This document shows positions 49,141 through 62,151 of a DNA stretch of 64,000 bases, piece after piece (the first letter of the stretch is position 1; every line of letters begins with the position of its first letter). This DNA is from Eremophila alpestris peregrina (Eukaryota > Chordata > Aves > Passeriformes > Alaudidae). The position numbers and the translations under genes are program-made. The stretch is taken from NCBI GenBank assembly GCA_009792885.1, contig WMCF01000033.1, positions 2,607,344 to 2,671,343 of the forward strand, read 5' to 3'. The notes beneath the pieces were generated by a model. It was not told where the DNA came from. It worked only from the letters and a program-made list of their open reading frames with translations, and did not search any database.

Positions 49141-52100
49141 TTTACAATCATTGCAAGCATTAGGCTTGTCTGAAGCTGTGTGGGCCAGAAGGATGATGGC
49201 ATTGAAAGGAGAGTGCAGCCAGACTGCACTCACAACCAGTTTTGACTTGATACTTAAATTCCATGCATATTTCCACATTATACTTTTTAAATTTTTTTAT
49301 TTTAAATTTCTTTTGCATTATTTGGATTAATCTCATTCACAAGGAATTTTTTTTTACCTTCAATATTTTTAGACCAATACCTATTATTCTCAACATACCA
49401 AAAAGTGACAAAAGATCTTTTAAAAAAGTCCTGGTAAAGCAGCTTATTTATCTGCATTTTCTAAGTGAATTGCCCAGCCTGGTTTGAAGAGTCTCCAAGT
49501 TCTGTGATTTTGCTTGGAAACTATTTAGTCTTATAGAACATAATTTCAGGAAGGATATTTGTGTGACATCCAGTCTGAATTTCCTGTTCTTGCATTCATG
49601 TCAGTGCTGATACATGTATTTTGATGTATTGTACTAAAGAATGACTCACAACCCCCAGCAAGAGCCCCTTCCCTTGTCCTTTAATCCTGTGCTTAGCCAA
49701 GCTACACACACTCAGTCCTTTTAATTTCCATTTAATTCAGCCCCACGGTGCCCTGAGCATTCATTCCTGTTCCTGCTTTATGATCTTGCCCCAAGTGCTC
49801 CCGGGGGACTGAAGGCTCCCAGCTGAGCTTGTCCTGCAGCCATGCCAGTGAAAAAAGCAATGGAGCCATCATAATTTACATTAACTGTAGATTTGCTCCC
49901 ATGCCTCAGCTCCTGCATGCCTGGTATTGTATTGCAATGTGATGCCTTCACTCTGAAACTGCTTGAGTATTTTCTGCAGTTACATCTTCCTTGCAAATAG
50001 GTCTTACAAACAACACTCACTCACATTTCTGATGTAGCATTGACTCTTCCCATATTTCTCACTGACATTATTTCATATATAAGCCGTATGTGTATTTATT
50101 TTAATGTATCTACTAATGGGAATTTAAAAATTTATTTCTATGATTTCCAGATCTGTTCTGTGTTATTTCCTTACAGCAACTACTTTCTGATGCACTTTCC
50201 AAATTACTAAATGCAAATTTTATATTATACAATGTTATGTTTTCCTACATATTTAAAATATACATCATATTTATTATTTATGTTTCTATATAATACTATG
50301 TCTTAACCTTTACGTTTCCTTAACTTAAATTTCTTTATTATTCTGCATGATTGATAAAAAAAAACCTTCACCTGATTTTGAATTGTTGTTTTTATCACTG
50401 GTTTGCATTTTTGGGTGCAGAAATTTTAGATTGCAGTAGATTTTTGTATTCAAGTGGCTGATTTTCATCTAGATAAACCTTAGACAGACATAGTATTACT
50501 GTGGGAAAAGATAGAGTGCTTATTTTAAAATGTAATCAAGAACTTTTCTAAAATGATACAAAAATTCTTATGTTCTAAATTTTTTTTTTATAGAAGAAGG
50601 AAGAGAGGGAAAAAGCATTAAATGGTGAGTGGTGGAGGGAAAAGTCTGTCATGAGTTTATGTATTCTTATTCAGGAGAGATTGAACAATGGGAAAAATGC
50701 AGAGTATTTGGAAAACATACCCATTTTATTCTTTCTTTTTATAATGAAGAAGTGAGGAAAATAAGGAGGATAAAATAAGAACAGTAAATTTTTCTACTTT
50801 TAAAAAAATGTGCTTCTAACTTTTTATATTCAAATATGAGGACCTAAAATGTTTGTTCTCACTGGTGATATTTTGAGGTCAGTATGGAAAACACTGATGA
50901 ATTTTCAGTAGCTCCTTACTGAAACCATGTGTGAAACACTACTTAAGTTCTTTATAAAATATATCTGTGTGTCTGGGTTGGCCCTTTCTCAGGCTGTTTT
51001 CTGCTCCCCACCCTCTTTTCCTGAAATGTCATTGTGACTGTTGATGCCTATAATCCTTCACTGACATAGTTACCAACAAAAGGAGAGAGGTTCTGTGCCT
51101 GCTGGCACGGGAGGGCTGGTCAAGCACTGTGTGAGCTTACAACTGTGCAAGAACCTTGGATTTCCCACCAATGGAATACACAGCAGAGAGGAGGTGAAGT
51201 GGAAAATGTGGTGATAAGTTCTGGGACATTGCTTTTGCAGCCACACACACACAATTAGTCTTGAATTGTTCCAGTTGCTGAGTCTGTGGGGAGATGTCCA
51301 GCTCCAAGATGTATCATTTTCTCCCTGCTGCTTTTTGTTGACAAATGTTGCTGGTGGTGAGTGGATGAAACCTGAATGAGTGATTGGGCTTAAAGGGAAT
51401 GCTCTGCTGCCTAGAGACTGCTCCTGGACTTTCCAACTGCAGCCACATGCTTCAGCTGAGCTACACTTGGCTCTGTGAGTGCAGGCTTCATGTCCCAGAA
51501 TCCCTAAACCTTTTTCTTTATTACACTGGGGAAAATCGATTGTAGTCACACAAAAAAAGTAGGCCATGAAAGTATGTCCTCTTTCCCTCTCCTTGAAATG
51601 AAAAATTTAGATGATTAATCTCTATGCAATCGGTTTCCAGCTTTGGTTTCCAAGCAGAGACTGTCACAGAAAGTGGCACTTATATCCCTTACTAAGGGAC
51701 ATGAGGCAGAAGACAGACAAAAGTATCTTCTATGTTCAGAACTCTAACTAACAATAACTATATAAAAATGAGAGGTCTGTGAGCTCATGTGGATTAACTA
51801 CAGTAGAGTAAATATCAGCAAATGCTGTGAAAGCTTTGTGAATAATAGGAAGAGCTTGTCTGGGTGTATGGACAAACTGAATGGCAGCCTTTTGTGGTGT
51901 GTATGATAGTTTTGTTATGGAGAGCTGTGGGGGAACACGGATAAAAATAATAAAGAGTTCACCTAAGTGATAGGTATAGGCCATTTGCAGGCATTCTGCT
52001 AAAGGTAAACCAGTGAAAAAAGACCAGAGAGCTGAAAAAACCCTTTTTCTCATTAAAAGGCAATGATCAAAGAAGGAAAACAGCCTGTAAGTGTGAGGGC

Positions 52101-55100
52101 AATATCACTGGTGATAAATTGCTGTACAAAAGAGAGGTTAACCATCACATCCTGGGGTGTTTAGTATATTAGGGGAGGATAGCTGGTGAGTGAAACTGCC
52201 TCACAGATATCCAGCATTTTATCTCAGCTGCTGTAAAGCTTGAAACCCCCCCACCCTTTGACTGTTGTTCAGTTATGTAGGGAACTTGAAACTCAAGTCT
52301 ACTCAGGAATTTTCAGGCTACTCCTTGGAAATTCAATGAGACTATAAAAATTTCTTTTCAGAAGCAGCTTTTCCAAGACACTAATGGGATTAAATGCTCA
52401 ACTCCTGTTGACTCTTAACGTAAGTTAGGCATCTGACTTCCCTTTATACCTTTGAAAAACTCCTTGTTAATCTTCACAGTTTACAATTTGCCCTTGGAGA
52501 CTGCTCTCTCTTAAAATAAATAGACTCTGATCCTCCTGAGAGTTTGAAGGGCTCTAAATATTGAAAAATTCTCCCTGGAATGCAGTATATGTGGTGAGGA
52601 AGAAGTCTTGTTCATTATTTTTTCCCAGGATCACTTCTGCAGTTTCGTGCATAAGTAAGAGAGTCTGAACATTCACCACTTGAACTAATAAATGAAAGTA
52701 AAGGTGCAGAGTAAAGTAGCTCAGTCTTGTGGAGCAGTGTTTTAAGAGCAAAGCTAAATCACTGGGGTAGTATATGATGCATAATTACTAAAGTCTGGTG
52801 TTATTTAATGGTACTACCTAGACAGGAAATCTGCACACATCCCACAACCTGAACACCTGTTCCACTTCTCTTTCAGGAGAAAGTCAGCAGAGAAATGCTC
52901 TTGCTCAAACATCACATGTTATAAAGAAACATCTCCATTGCCTATTTCGAGACTTAGAAAGCCACAAAGGCTTCTATAGTTTTGAAAGAAGCTGCACTAC
53001 TTGAGCTAATGCTCTGAAAGTGTCATCTGCAGACATCTTTGCTGCTTTAATAATTCATGAACCTTTATGTTCTCCAAGGTTTATTACTCATGACTTGATT
53101 AGGGACCATATCACACCCTGAACTAGCATCATCCTTCACTAAACTGTAAACAGATGTTGTGCTCCACACCTGGTAGATATTGACATTCATCTTGTCACTC
53201 TGTTGACGTTCCTAAAAAGAGCAAGTGCAAGATAGAGACAGTATGTGGAAGCAGAACAAAGAACATAGAAGCACCAATCAGGAAAAACCTGGAAAAGTAA
53301 ATGTCTATTCCCTGTGTCAATCAAATATCAGCTGAACCAAAGGTTAATTGGGCTTCTAAACCTAATGATCTCTGAAGCCAGTGAAGCAAGCTTAGATAAT
53401 TCTACAAAGGGTGAATGATAACAAAAAGTAGAGAAGCCACAAACATTTCAGATTCAGTTAAAGAGATTCACTGTGATTTTCCTCAGGTCTGGCAAACTTT
53501 AACACAGGCAGACCAACCCTGAGATAAGTTTAAGGATGTTTTTTTACAAATCCTAATAAAACTGATAACTAAACAGAAAGAGCAGGTGCACTTTGGAGGA
53601 AAAGAGCAATGTCTTTTCCCAAAGACAGCAGACACTGAGATTCTCAGCAAGAAATTAATTCAAGTCCTCATATTTTATTTAAAATCAAACACTTATGTTT
53701 CTCTTTTTCCAGTAGACTTTGTGAGAAGGTAATTTGGGAGACAGTCCTCTTGCTGGTAGACCAGAACTGTCAGCCTCTCATAGCCTGGAATTGGCACCTG
53801 AGAAGTGAGTGTTCCAGTGGAAGCCAAATTTACATTTGTAACTTGCTTAAATTTCCATGGAAATCTGGACTGAACTGATTTTGCACAAACTTGCATAAGG
53901 ATTTAGGAAGATTCATTAACTTTATTCTTCTAGATGTCATACAAAAAGAAAAAACTTCACAAACACTGACCAATTTATATCATTATTTCTATTTCTGATT
54001 AGTTAGTCCAGAATGAGGGTGAGGCCTCCTTTGCATACTTCTGAAGTTATGAATCTGTCTGAGCAATCAGTGCTGTTTTGTTTTCAAGTGCATCTGAGTC
54101 CCTGGGGTGATGGTTTCTGACTTGTGTGTCTGCCAGCCTAAGAACAAAAGCAATTATTTTCAGAAAAAGAAGACACTGAGCATATTTATCTATATTTAGC
54201 ACAACCACAAGATTTGCAAGCCTTTTCATTACTTGTGAAATAATTATTCTGGTGTCACCACTCATACATTAATGGATGTTTTATGAAACTAGATTTAAAA
54301 AATGTAGCAGTGCAGAGTGCTGAGATACTTGAGTTAACTCTGAACTTGTTATTTGGGGCACTATAAGCTGTGTAGGTACTTTAGAATTTGGCTTTATGTG
54401 GGTTTCCCAGCAAATCCAGCACCCTGCAAGGTGTGCTCACACTCTGCTGTTTCTCACAGTGCAGTAACTCTCTGTGTCCTGAGTGGATAAGTATCCCTCT
54501 ATTCCTGCACAACTCAAGTTTGAGAGAGAGCAGTTTACTTATCCTGGTGACACAGCACTGCTACAGCAACATTTTCAAAACAGACGTGGTTTTCTCAGGG
54601 GCAGCTGGTTTCCACTGCAGAAACAACAATTAGTCTGCATGAGATCTGGAAAATATATAGGGGTAATGGGTCCTTTCTACAGTGATTGTCTTCTAAAAAG
54701 TCATCACCTATTAGCAGATCTGTCAGAGCAAGACAGCTAGAGTGCTGTGGGCTGTAGCAATAGTGATTGTAAAAGCTGCTCTACTGCATGGTTAATGCAA
54801 TGTCATCTCTAGCACTGAATACATCTGAGTAGCTGTAAAGTTGTAGCAAACGTTGCTGTAGTACATAAATAGAGAAGAGTAGATGTTCTACTGCAGTGGA
54901 ATAGAAAAGAACATCAATGGAACATCTTTCAACTAATTATTCTTACCCTTGCTCATTTTTGCCCCTTAAGAAAAGTGTTACTGCTGTTTATTTTGGTTTA
55001 AACGTTATTAGGAAATGTTAATGGCTCCTCAAAGTGCTTGCTACAGTACTGCTAAGCTGCATTAGAATGACTATTGAAAATTGTAATGGCCAAAGAAGGG

Positions 55101-57897
55101 AAGGACCTTTCTTTTGCTTTCTCAGATATATGCTGAGTGTATAGTTACTAGCTTACTGCAATTTATATTTCATTTAACAGCTGGACCCAGATAGGCACTT
55201 TCTACCAATAATTGTTTTCACAGGGCCCAGAGATGGGCTTCAGATCATAACAGAGGCTTTACTGTACTGTTCTTTTTGCACACTCACAGCCTCATTTTAC
55301 TCCTCAGCAAAGAAGACTTTATTTTGGATTAGGGTCCCCCGTGATATTTCGGAATAGTGTAAGGATGATTGAATCCTTATATTTTTCTTCACCTAGAAAA
55401 TAATCTTCAACATTAGGATGATTTTGCATCCCTCTTGCGGACTCCAAGCCTCAAGCTTGGACAGAAAGAACACAAAATAATACTGATGGGGAGTGATAAA
55501 GTACTGAGATTATCAAACATCCATTACTACAGAATTTACATAAAATATGTTTTACCAATACGAAATGCTTTCCTCATTAAAACTGTTCTCCTTAAATGGT
55601 GCATAACTTTTATGGCTTTCTTACAAACTTCTGAGAAATATGTGTACACTATTTACCTCAATGTAGGTGCCCTGTTAATTTTATTGTGTGTTAAGAGAAC
55701 CAGTGATGACCATTGTATCTGTGTTTAAGGACATACAGACTAAACCAATTAACTAACTTTTATCAGAGAATGTATTATAATATTCTACAAAATACTGTAC
55801 ACAACCAGAAAATACTAGAAGGCCAGCAGGATACGGACTCTGAAGCTGTACTGAACTCTATACCTGAACTCAGCAGTCACTCCAGCTTTATGCCAATGCC
55901 CAGAATCAGGGAGTCAGTCTATATAATTGCTTCAGTTTTGATAAAGAATGAATTTATGTAATTCATCTCCCACTGAATTCTCTCTGGAACTTAGCTTCTT
56001 CAGTCTGTGAGATGGTGCAGCTGGGAGCACACTGGCCCAGTTTGTTGTGAGATGGAAGAAAGCTGGATGATGATTTGATGCATGAAGGTAAGATTTTGTC
56101 CCCTTCTGGATATTGTGGCATCTGTAAACTCAGAATTGTCACAGAAGGATTCACACTGGATTCCAGTAAACGAGAGAGTACTTATCCATTGAAAGCTGAA
56201 ACATGTCTGTCATAAGACAAACAAGTGAGCAAACAGGCCAACAAAATGAGAAGGTAAATATCCTTCTTGATGCTTTTGCTCTTCAAATGCTGCCAGTGAC
56301 AAATAGCTTCTTAAAAGCAAAATATTGCTTGGTTAGAACCAAAGACTGACTGAGAAATCATATGATAAACTACTAATCTATCTATATGATTTCTGTCTTC
56401 TTCCAAGTCTCTCTTTTAGTTCAGAGAAAGCCTCTGTTTCTCCCCATTCTTCACTTTTGGCAGCTTTTGGTCTGTTTTATTTCACCATCCATCTCTTTTA
56501 AACACTATTTTGAGTGTTTTTAATGTCTCTCTCTTTGTAAGATTGTCTCTAGAAATTTGGAATGGGATAGGATGCTTATAGACAAGAGTTTTAGCTATCA
56601 TAATTCAGGTTGTATACTGATTATTTATATGTGAGAAAATGTTGCGTTATCTTCTTTTTTTGCACTTCCTAAACCTCTCACAAATAAACAATGCTAAGGA
56701 ATATAGGAAATATTGCAGTGTAAATAACAGCTAAGCAGATTTCTTAATTTATTGAATAGGAAGTAGTCCTATCTGCTAAAGCATTATCCTATGAAATATG
56801 AATTAAACATTTGAAAAAGGAAAAAGAACAGATGTATAATGTTTATCTATGTTATTCCATTTTAACATCTTTATTTCGGATGTTGGATTATCATTCCACA
56901 GACAATTTGGAATGTGAATTTAATTAGTTACTTTATAGTAATTGCAGCCTTGTAGTAATAGAATTTTTGTTGAATATGGCACAACATAAAGCAATGACAG
57001 CTGGGCACTGTATAGAAAACAGGATGGGCAGTATTCTGTTATTGGGATCTGTTGTTCATTATTTCCTGTATTTCCTGAGTTGATTGTACATAGTCTCTGT
57101 AGCATATAGCATTCTTTGGCCTGGTCTTCTTCTTCTTCTGTTTTTTGTTGTTGTTGTAAAATTTTGGTTTTTTAATTGAAAAATTTCATTTTATTTTTTT
57201 TAATTGAAAAGTTTTACATTTAGATGTACTTTGAGGCCAGGTCTGGAGATGAGGCACCTGTTTCTTCATGTTATGCTCCCAGAATAGGTGCATTTCCCTC
57301 AGGTGTCACATGGTGGATATACAGACATGAGTCATTCCTGGGACCACGAAGCAGGCATGTAGCAGGTACACACCAGGACTGGACTTCCTCTCCTCCATGA
57401 CTTTATTAAATCCACTTTTAGGAAAACGAAAACAATGCCATAAGAAGGCACTGCGAAAAATTTGTAAGTACTCCCAGACCATCCAGACTTTATGCACCCT
57501 AATCCTGCTTTCTGGAACCTAAACCTGTGGAACTGAATTTAATGAGTCAGTGAAAATCATGACATCTTTGCTGTGCAGCATGCTCTAACACTTCAGCCTG
57601 TATGCAAGGCCCTGAGGTTTTGTTGTTTCCTGGAAATCAGAAGGTCTCAGTTCTATTCCATAAACACAGTGGCCTCTGGTGTGTCCTTGAGATGCCCCAA
57701 AGATCTGAAATCTCTGTTTGTTGTGAGGAGGTATCATGCCCCTGGATGACTCTCAGTGCCTGTATTTGGGCAAGAGGATTGAGTTTGAGGTGGCTCTTTC
57801 TAAGCTGCCTGGTCTCAAAGCATGGCACTGGCAGAGTCTTCTCAAAACTGCACTAACAAGATGAGCTGGAACAGCATAAGAAATCTGAACTGAACCA
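49141..57897. other. Non-coding stretch, nothing recognised
   Basis: This is a long interval without supportable genes. It includes very AT-rich DNA at about 50080-50350, a GC-richer patch at about 50970-51570 with an incidental 165-codon minus-strand frame (51070-51567), a short CA run at 51242-51252, and a low-complexity patch at 57129-57210. No LTR or LINE boundary is visible. Confidence 0.5.
57129..57210. repeat. Low-complexity T-rich patch with CTT and GTT triplets
   Basis: It has a run of CTT triplets, then GTT triplets, then two close copies of a TTTTTTAATTGAAAA unit (about 57168-57182 and 57196-57210). It probably arose by replication slippage. Confidence 0.7.
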
Positions 57898-58512
57898 AAT
57901 AGAATTGAAGAGACTATATCAGTTGGGAGAGACCTACAAAGACCATCTAGTCCAACTGCCTGACCAATTCAAGGCTGACCAAAAGTTAAAGCACATTGTT
58001 AAGGATATTGTCCAAATTCCTCTTAAAGACTGACAGACTGGGGGCATCAACCTGCTCTCTAGGAAGCCTGTTCCACTGTTTGATCACCCTCCCAGTAAAT
58101 AAATGCTTCCTGATGTTCAGTAGAAACATTCACCAGTGCAACTTTGAACCATTCCCACGTGTCCCATCACTGGAAACCAGGGAGAAGAGACCAGCACCTG
58201 CCTCTCCACTACCCCTCCTCGAGAAGCTGTAGAGAGATGGAGGTCACCCCTCACGCTCCTTTCCTCCAAACTAGATGAGCCCAAAGTCCCCACTGCTCCT
58301 CATGGGACACTGCTCCCAGCCCTTTCACCAGCTTTGATCCCCTCTGGACATGTCGAAGGACTTTCATATTCTTCTTGTATTGTGAGACCCAGAACCAGAC
58401 ACAGGGCCCAAGCTGAGGCCACACCATCAGTCACTGGGTAACCACTTATTTTGACCAGCTGATTGTCTTTGATGCTCTCTAGGATGATTTGCCCTCTGGT
58501 CTGCCAGAACAC
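57898..58512 (-). mobile_element. CR1 non-LTR retrotransposon fragment, internally deleted (3' UTR joined to reverse-transcriptase region)
   Basis: The plus strand shows an antisense CR1 tail: TAGAATTGAAGAG...GACCATCTAGTCCAACTGCC (3' end near 57898), CTGTTCCACTGTTTGATCACC, TGCTTCCTGATGTTCAG, AACCATTCCCACGTGTCCC, TGAGCCCAAAGTCCC, GGACACTGCTCCCAGCCCTT and CAGGGCCCAAGCTGAGGCC (to about 58425). The next segment, GACCAGCTGATTGTC and GATGCTCTCTAGGATGATTT (to 58512), reads on the minus strand as EQIILESI-like sequence, a reverse-transcriptase region that should be far upstream. An internal deletion therefore joins RT to the 3' UTR. It is broken by stops and 5'-truncated. Confidence 0.87.
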
Positions 58513-59689
58513 GACAATATAAGTAAAATAAGAATAAAGGAATAATTAGTTACTTCCAAACAACTTCTCAAATGCCCATCCTTAAAACAGAAGGTGGCCA
58601 GAAATAGCATCAATGGCACAAAGGATAAAGGACATCTATTGCCCATTTAAACTCTTGCATCAGCATTATGCTTTCTGACTTTTTCTTTCATTTAAGGAGG
58701 TATATCTCAGCAGCTTGTCTAGAGTAGTTTGGCTCTATTAATATCAAAAGGAAGAGAGAACAAATCACATAAAATGACATATAATGAGAAACTTTACAGA
58801 TCTGATTCCAGGATGAAATGCTATGTATTGATAAATTAAACAGCAGCAGGCAATACTCTGGGCCACCAGGATTCTGTTGTCTATACTAGTAAGCTGTTAG
58901 TGTGGTCTCATGTATGGTTGTTGTGGTTCAGAAAGGTGGTTTGGATGAAGACACTCATCTGTGGAACGAAAACTTTACCTAAATCTCCAGATCTATTCTG
59001 CTTTGGCTGGTGCTGGTGCCAGAGATAAAATTCTGGCTGTGTGTAATTTGCTGACATAGACACAGCCTAAGAGATGTCATGACTACCAAGGTGCTGCCCA
59101 TTTCCTTGCTATTATCTATTTGACAAAAAAGATGATCCCATGTTAAGTGGTAAAATTCTTTACAGAATTTAATAAAGCCTGCAACCTTAGAAACATCAAC
59201 AAACTACCTCCCTTTCCTCCAGGCAGATAATCTAGTAGATTTAACTCTGAAGCTTTGTTAAAACCCCAATTTTATAACAATGGCTGGTTTTGTAGTTGCA
59301 TTTTCAATATGGAGAAAAACAAGAACAGAGATCATGTTTATTTTTAATATAAACTTCAGTTGCAAAAAAAAAAAAGTCAGCCTTTTTCAGCAGTGTTGGA
59401 GATGAGTGGAATATGAAATTAATGACAGGTGCTGTGGTATCATCCCATAGAAAAGCTCCAAATGTTGTTGTTAATATAATTTTCATTTCAAATCAGTTTA
59501 ATTATAGAGTAATCAATGTGGTTCACCAAATACCTATAATATTGCTGACCCAACAATAAATTTGGGATGTAATATTTCATTGGCTTGCTTCCATCTGCAA
59601 AATATTACATTGTACATTAAATTACAGCATCATTTATAGTTAACCCTGTGTATACATGTGCACACACATACCCATTTTGCTTAGTTAAA
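58513..59689. other. Non-coding stretch with an A12 run
   Basis: AT-rich unique-looking DNA. Apart from the poly-A run at 59364-59375 nothing is recognised. Confidence 0.55.
59364..59375. repeat. Poly-A run (A12)
   Basis: Twelve consecutive A residues. No retroposon body is attached that I can see. Confidence 0.7.
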
Positions 59690-60140
59690 ATAGTTTGTCT
59701 CATGAAACCTAATTTATAATTAGCAAAACATTTTTCTAGTTAATAAAAAGATACTCTGATTTTATCAAATTATGCCTCATATAAATATGAAAACCTAATT
59801 AATTAATAAAGAGAAACACTTCATATTAATGCTAAATTATGTTTCCCTCTATTAATTAACAGCTTATGGTTCATTAGGCCGTTAATTTTTAAACTCCAGT
59901 TCTTCCCTTATCAGTTGCAACAAAACCATTAAAATTAATCTTTATGAGTGCCACTTATAATCTATTGTGAGTGCCACAACTCTCTCCTTTGAAATAATCA
60001 GTATAATTAAGAATAGTCATTATCTGGTTAATTTCTATTACATAAAATCTTTACATCTCACTAGTGGTCTAAGATGAAAATTTTTAAAATTCAAGGATAA
60101 TTGATTCCAACAAAACTTAGTTGTTAAATTTAATTTTTAA
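59690..60140. promoter_or_regulatory. Candidate conserved non-coding element, homeodomain-motif rich
   Basis: This block is extremely AT-rich but not low-complexity. It packs homeodomain-type sites: TAATTAATTAAT at 59796-59807, TTAATTAA at 59852-59859, and further TTAATTT, GTTAAT and ATAATCAGTATAATTA words. It also has a 10-bp direct repeat, TGAGTGCCAC, at 59945-59954 and 59968-59977 (23-bp period, close to two helical turns). Clusters of this kind are common in vertebrate developmental enhancers in gene deserts. Conservation cannot be judged from one sequence, so this is inference. Confidence 0.3.
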
Positions 60141-60304
60141 ATTAAGCAGCAAAAATCTTTGATATGGCAAGACTTGTGGCTAAGGACAAGAATGCCAATA
60201 TGTCACAGTTCAGCCACAACCCATATGTTTTATAAACTCCTGTGGTATTCCCACTGCTAAAGAGCAATTATTGTATAGGTTTCTCTTTTTTCTGCTGTAA
60301 ACTC

Positions 60305-60317
60305 TTTTTTTTTTTTT
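60305..60317. repeat. Poly-T run (T13)
   Basis: Thirteen consecutive T residues. Simple sequence. Confidence 0.75.
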
Positions 60318-62139
60318 GTTATCCAAGTGTGTCAAGTTGCCTATGTTCACAGCTGGAGAAGGCTTGATGATGTGGGTGGAAATAGTTTCCTATGAGGGAA
60401 TGAAAAATTAATCCAGAGAAGTGGGATTATTGGCACTGAGGAGTACCAGTTCAATCTTAAGACCTGGTGCCACAGATCCTGGTGTTTCAGCTAGAGCAGA
60501 CCCTCTGAAGTGCATTAGGCTGTGCAAGGACAAGGATGCACTGCCAGCTGGTCTGGATTTCCCCATCTATCCAGTTTGTGTTACTTAAAGGAGTGCATCT
60601 GACATGGTTAATTCTATTTTATTGATTATACAGTATAAAATCATTTTGTCTTGGTAAGCATAACATATTGGACTGATGTGTTGACTTAGGCAAAAACTAT
60701 GTCCTAAAACCCTAAAACGCTAAAAATGGCTCCAAAAATAAATTCCATCCATTTCACATTAACAGAAACCCGGAAGACTGAACATTTCACCTCCACCAAG
60801 CTCCTGGAACATGAAGGAGTGCAATTTCCCTCACTCCCTGGGAGTGCTGATTTCTGGATGAAGGTGTAGAGCTCCCAAGCCTGTGCTACCCTGGCAGAGG
60901 AGAGGTGGGCAGCTTGTTTCCCAGAAAAACCAGGAATCAGAGGACATCCAGAGGAGTGAAAGGGTAACTCTGAAGTATACTGTCCTCATGTACTGTCCTT
61001 ATCCCTTCCATTACAAAAAAATCAGTGAGTAAAACTTAGCCAAGAGAGTTAAGGGGGGTTTTTTTAGCACCTAAAGTACAATTAACTTGAAATAGTGTGA
61101 GCCTGTTCTTTGTAAGTTAGAAAATGTTGACACTTGGTGACAAGGACATGCAAAAACAAATGGCCTGGGAAAATGAAGAAGTAGTGAAAGGTTTCTTCTT
61201 ATTAAGAAAGAACAAAAATAGCAATAGTGGAAAGGACATCTAAAAGCATGGAAGATTTTCAATTTAATGAGAATGGTAAGAATACGAAACACAAGTTCAG
61301 GATGTGCAGTAGTATTTTATACATGTGTTTTCAGAGACAGTACCAAGTTAAAATCTTTCCTGGAATTCTAATTGAAAAAGTGACATTTATGCCATGAAGA
61401 GATTTAAATTTTCTTCAGATACTGGGTGAATTTCAGTATGAAGATTTAGCAAAAACCTTACAGGTACAAGGTTGATTTTATTTAATAAGAGAACTGAGAG
61501 AAGAGTAAGACAGACTACCCATCTTTTATAAATCCCAAGAGCTCCTTTCCCTGTTTGGGTTGGTTTCTGTGGAAAAAGTGAGAAAATATTTTGCTTAATC
61601 ATGGTGTGAGCCTGAGAGCAGACAGCTGGTCAACCAAGGAACAAGCTGCACTATTTGATGTGAAATAAAAGCCCCCTTTTCACATTTTGAAAAAGTTTTC
61701 TTTACCCTTCATTATACAGGAAGAAAGACTATATAGAAAGTCAGTATAGAAGAGATAATAATTTACAAATTGTGAATGTTAAATGTTTATTTAAGGACTT
61801 TTTGTTTTTATGCTCCTTAATAAGAGTCAGTCTGAATATGATAACAAAATGGTTTGCTGAATACAGTAATACTGAGGAAAAAAGCACAACTTCAAACATG
61901 GAGATTAGACTATTTATTGCACTTCAAGGGAGCCTTTCTCCATCTGAGGCAGATATGACAGGTGTCACATTGTTTGTACCTTTGATTTAAACACCGTCTT
62001 GAAACAGCACATACTTTGTTCTCATTATCACATTAAATGGCAAAAGAGATTCTTCACTGTAGTTGTATGAATTTTAATATGTTAAGATGCTGGTTGAGTT
62101 AGAATTTTTTACTTTGAAAACAAACAATCATATCCTTAA

Positions 62140-62151
62140 TTTTTTTTTTTT
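62140..62151. repeat. Poly-T run (T12)
   Basis: Twelve consecutive T residues followed by AG. This is a polypyrimidine-AG context, but no open exon follows. Confidence 0.7.

Noticed and set aside
49550..49760. Possible CR1-like wording (GACATCCAGTCTGAATTTCC)
   Set aside because: The order of later CR1 landmarks is missing, so it cannot be separated from chance similarity.
51070..51567. 165-codon minus-strand frame
   Set aside because: It sits in a GC-richer patch with fewer stops. No domain, splice sites or codon pattern suggests a gene.
55042..55051. TACAGTACTG, identical to the 5' part of miR-101
   Set aside because: The match ends after ten bases and I see no hairpin around it.
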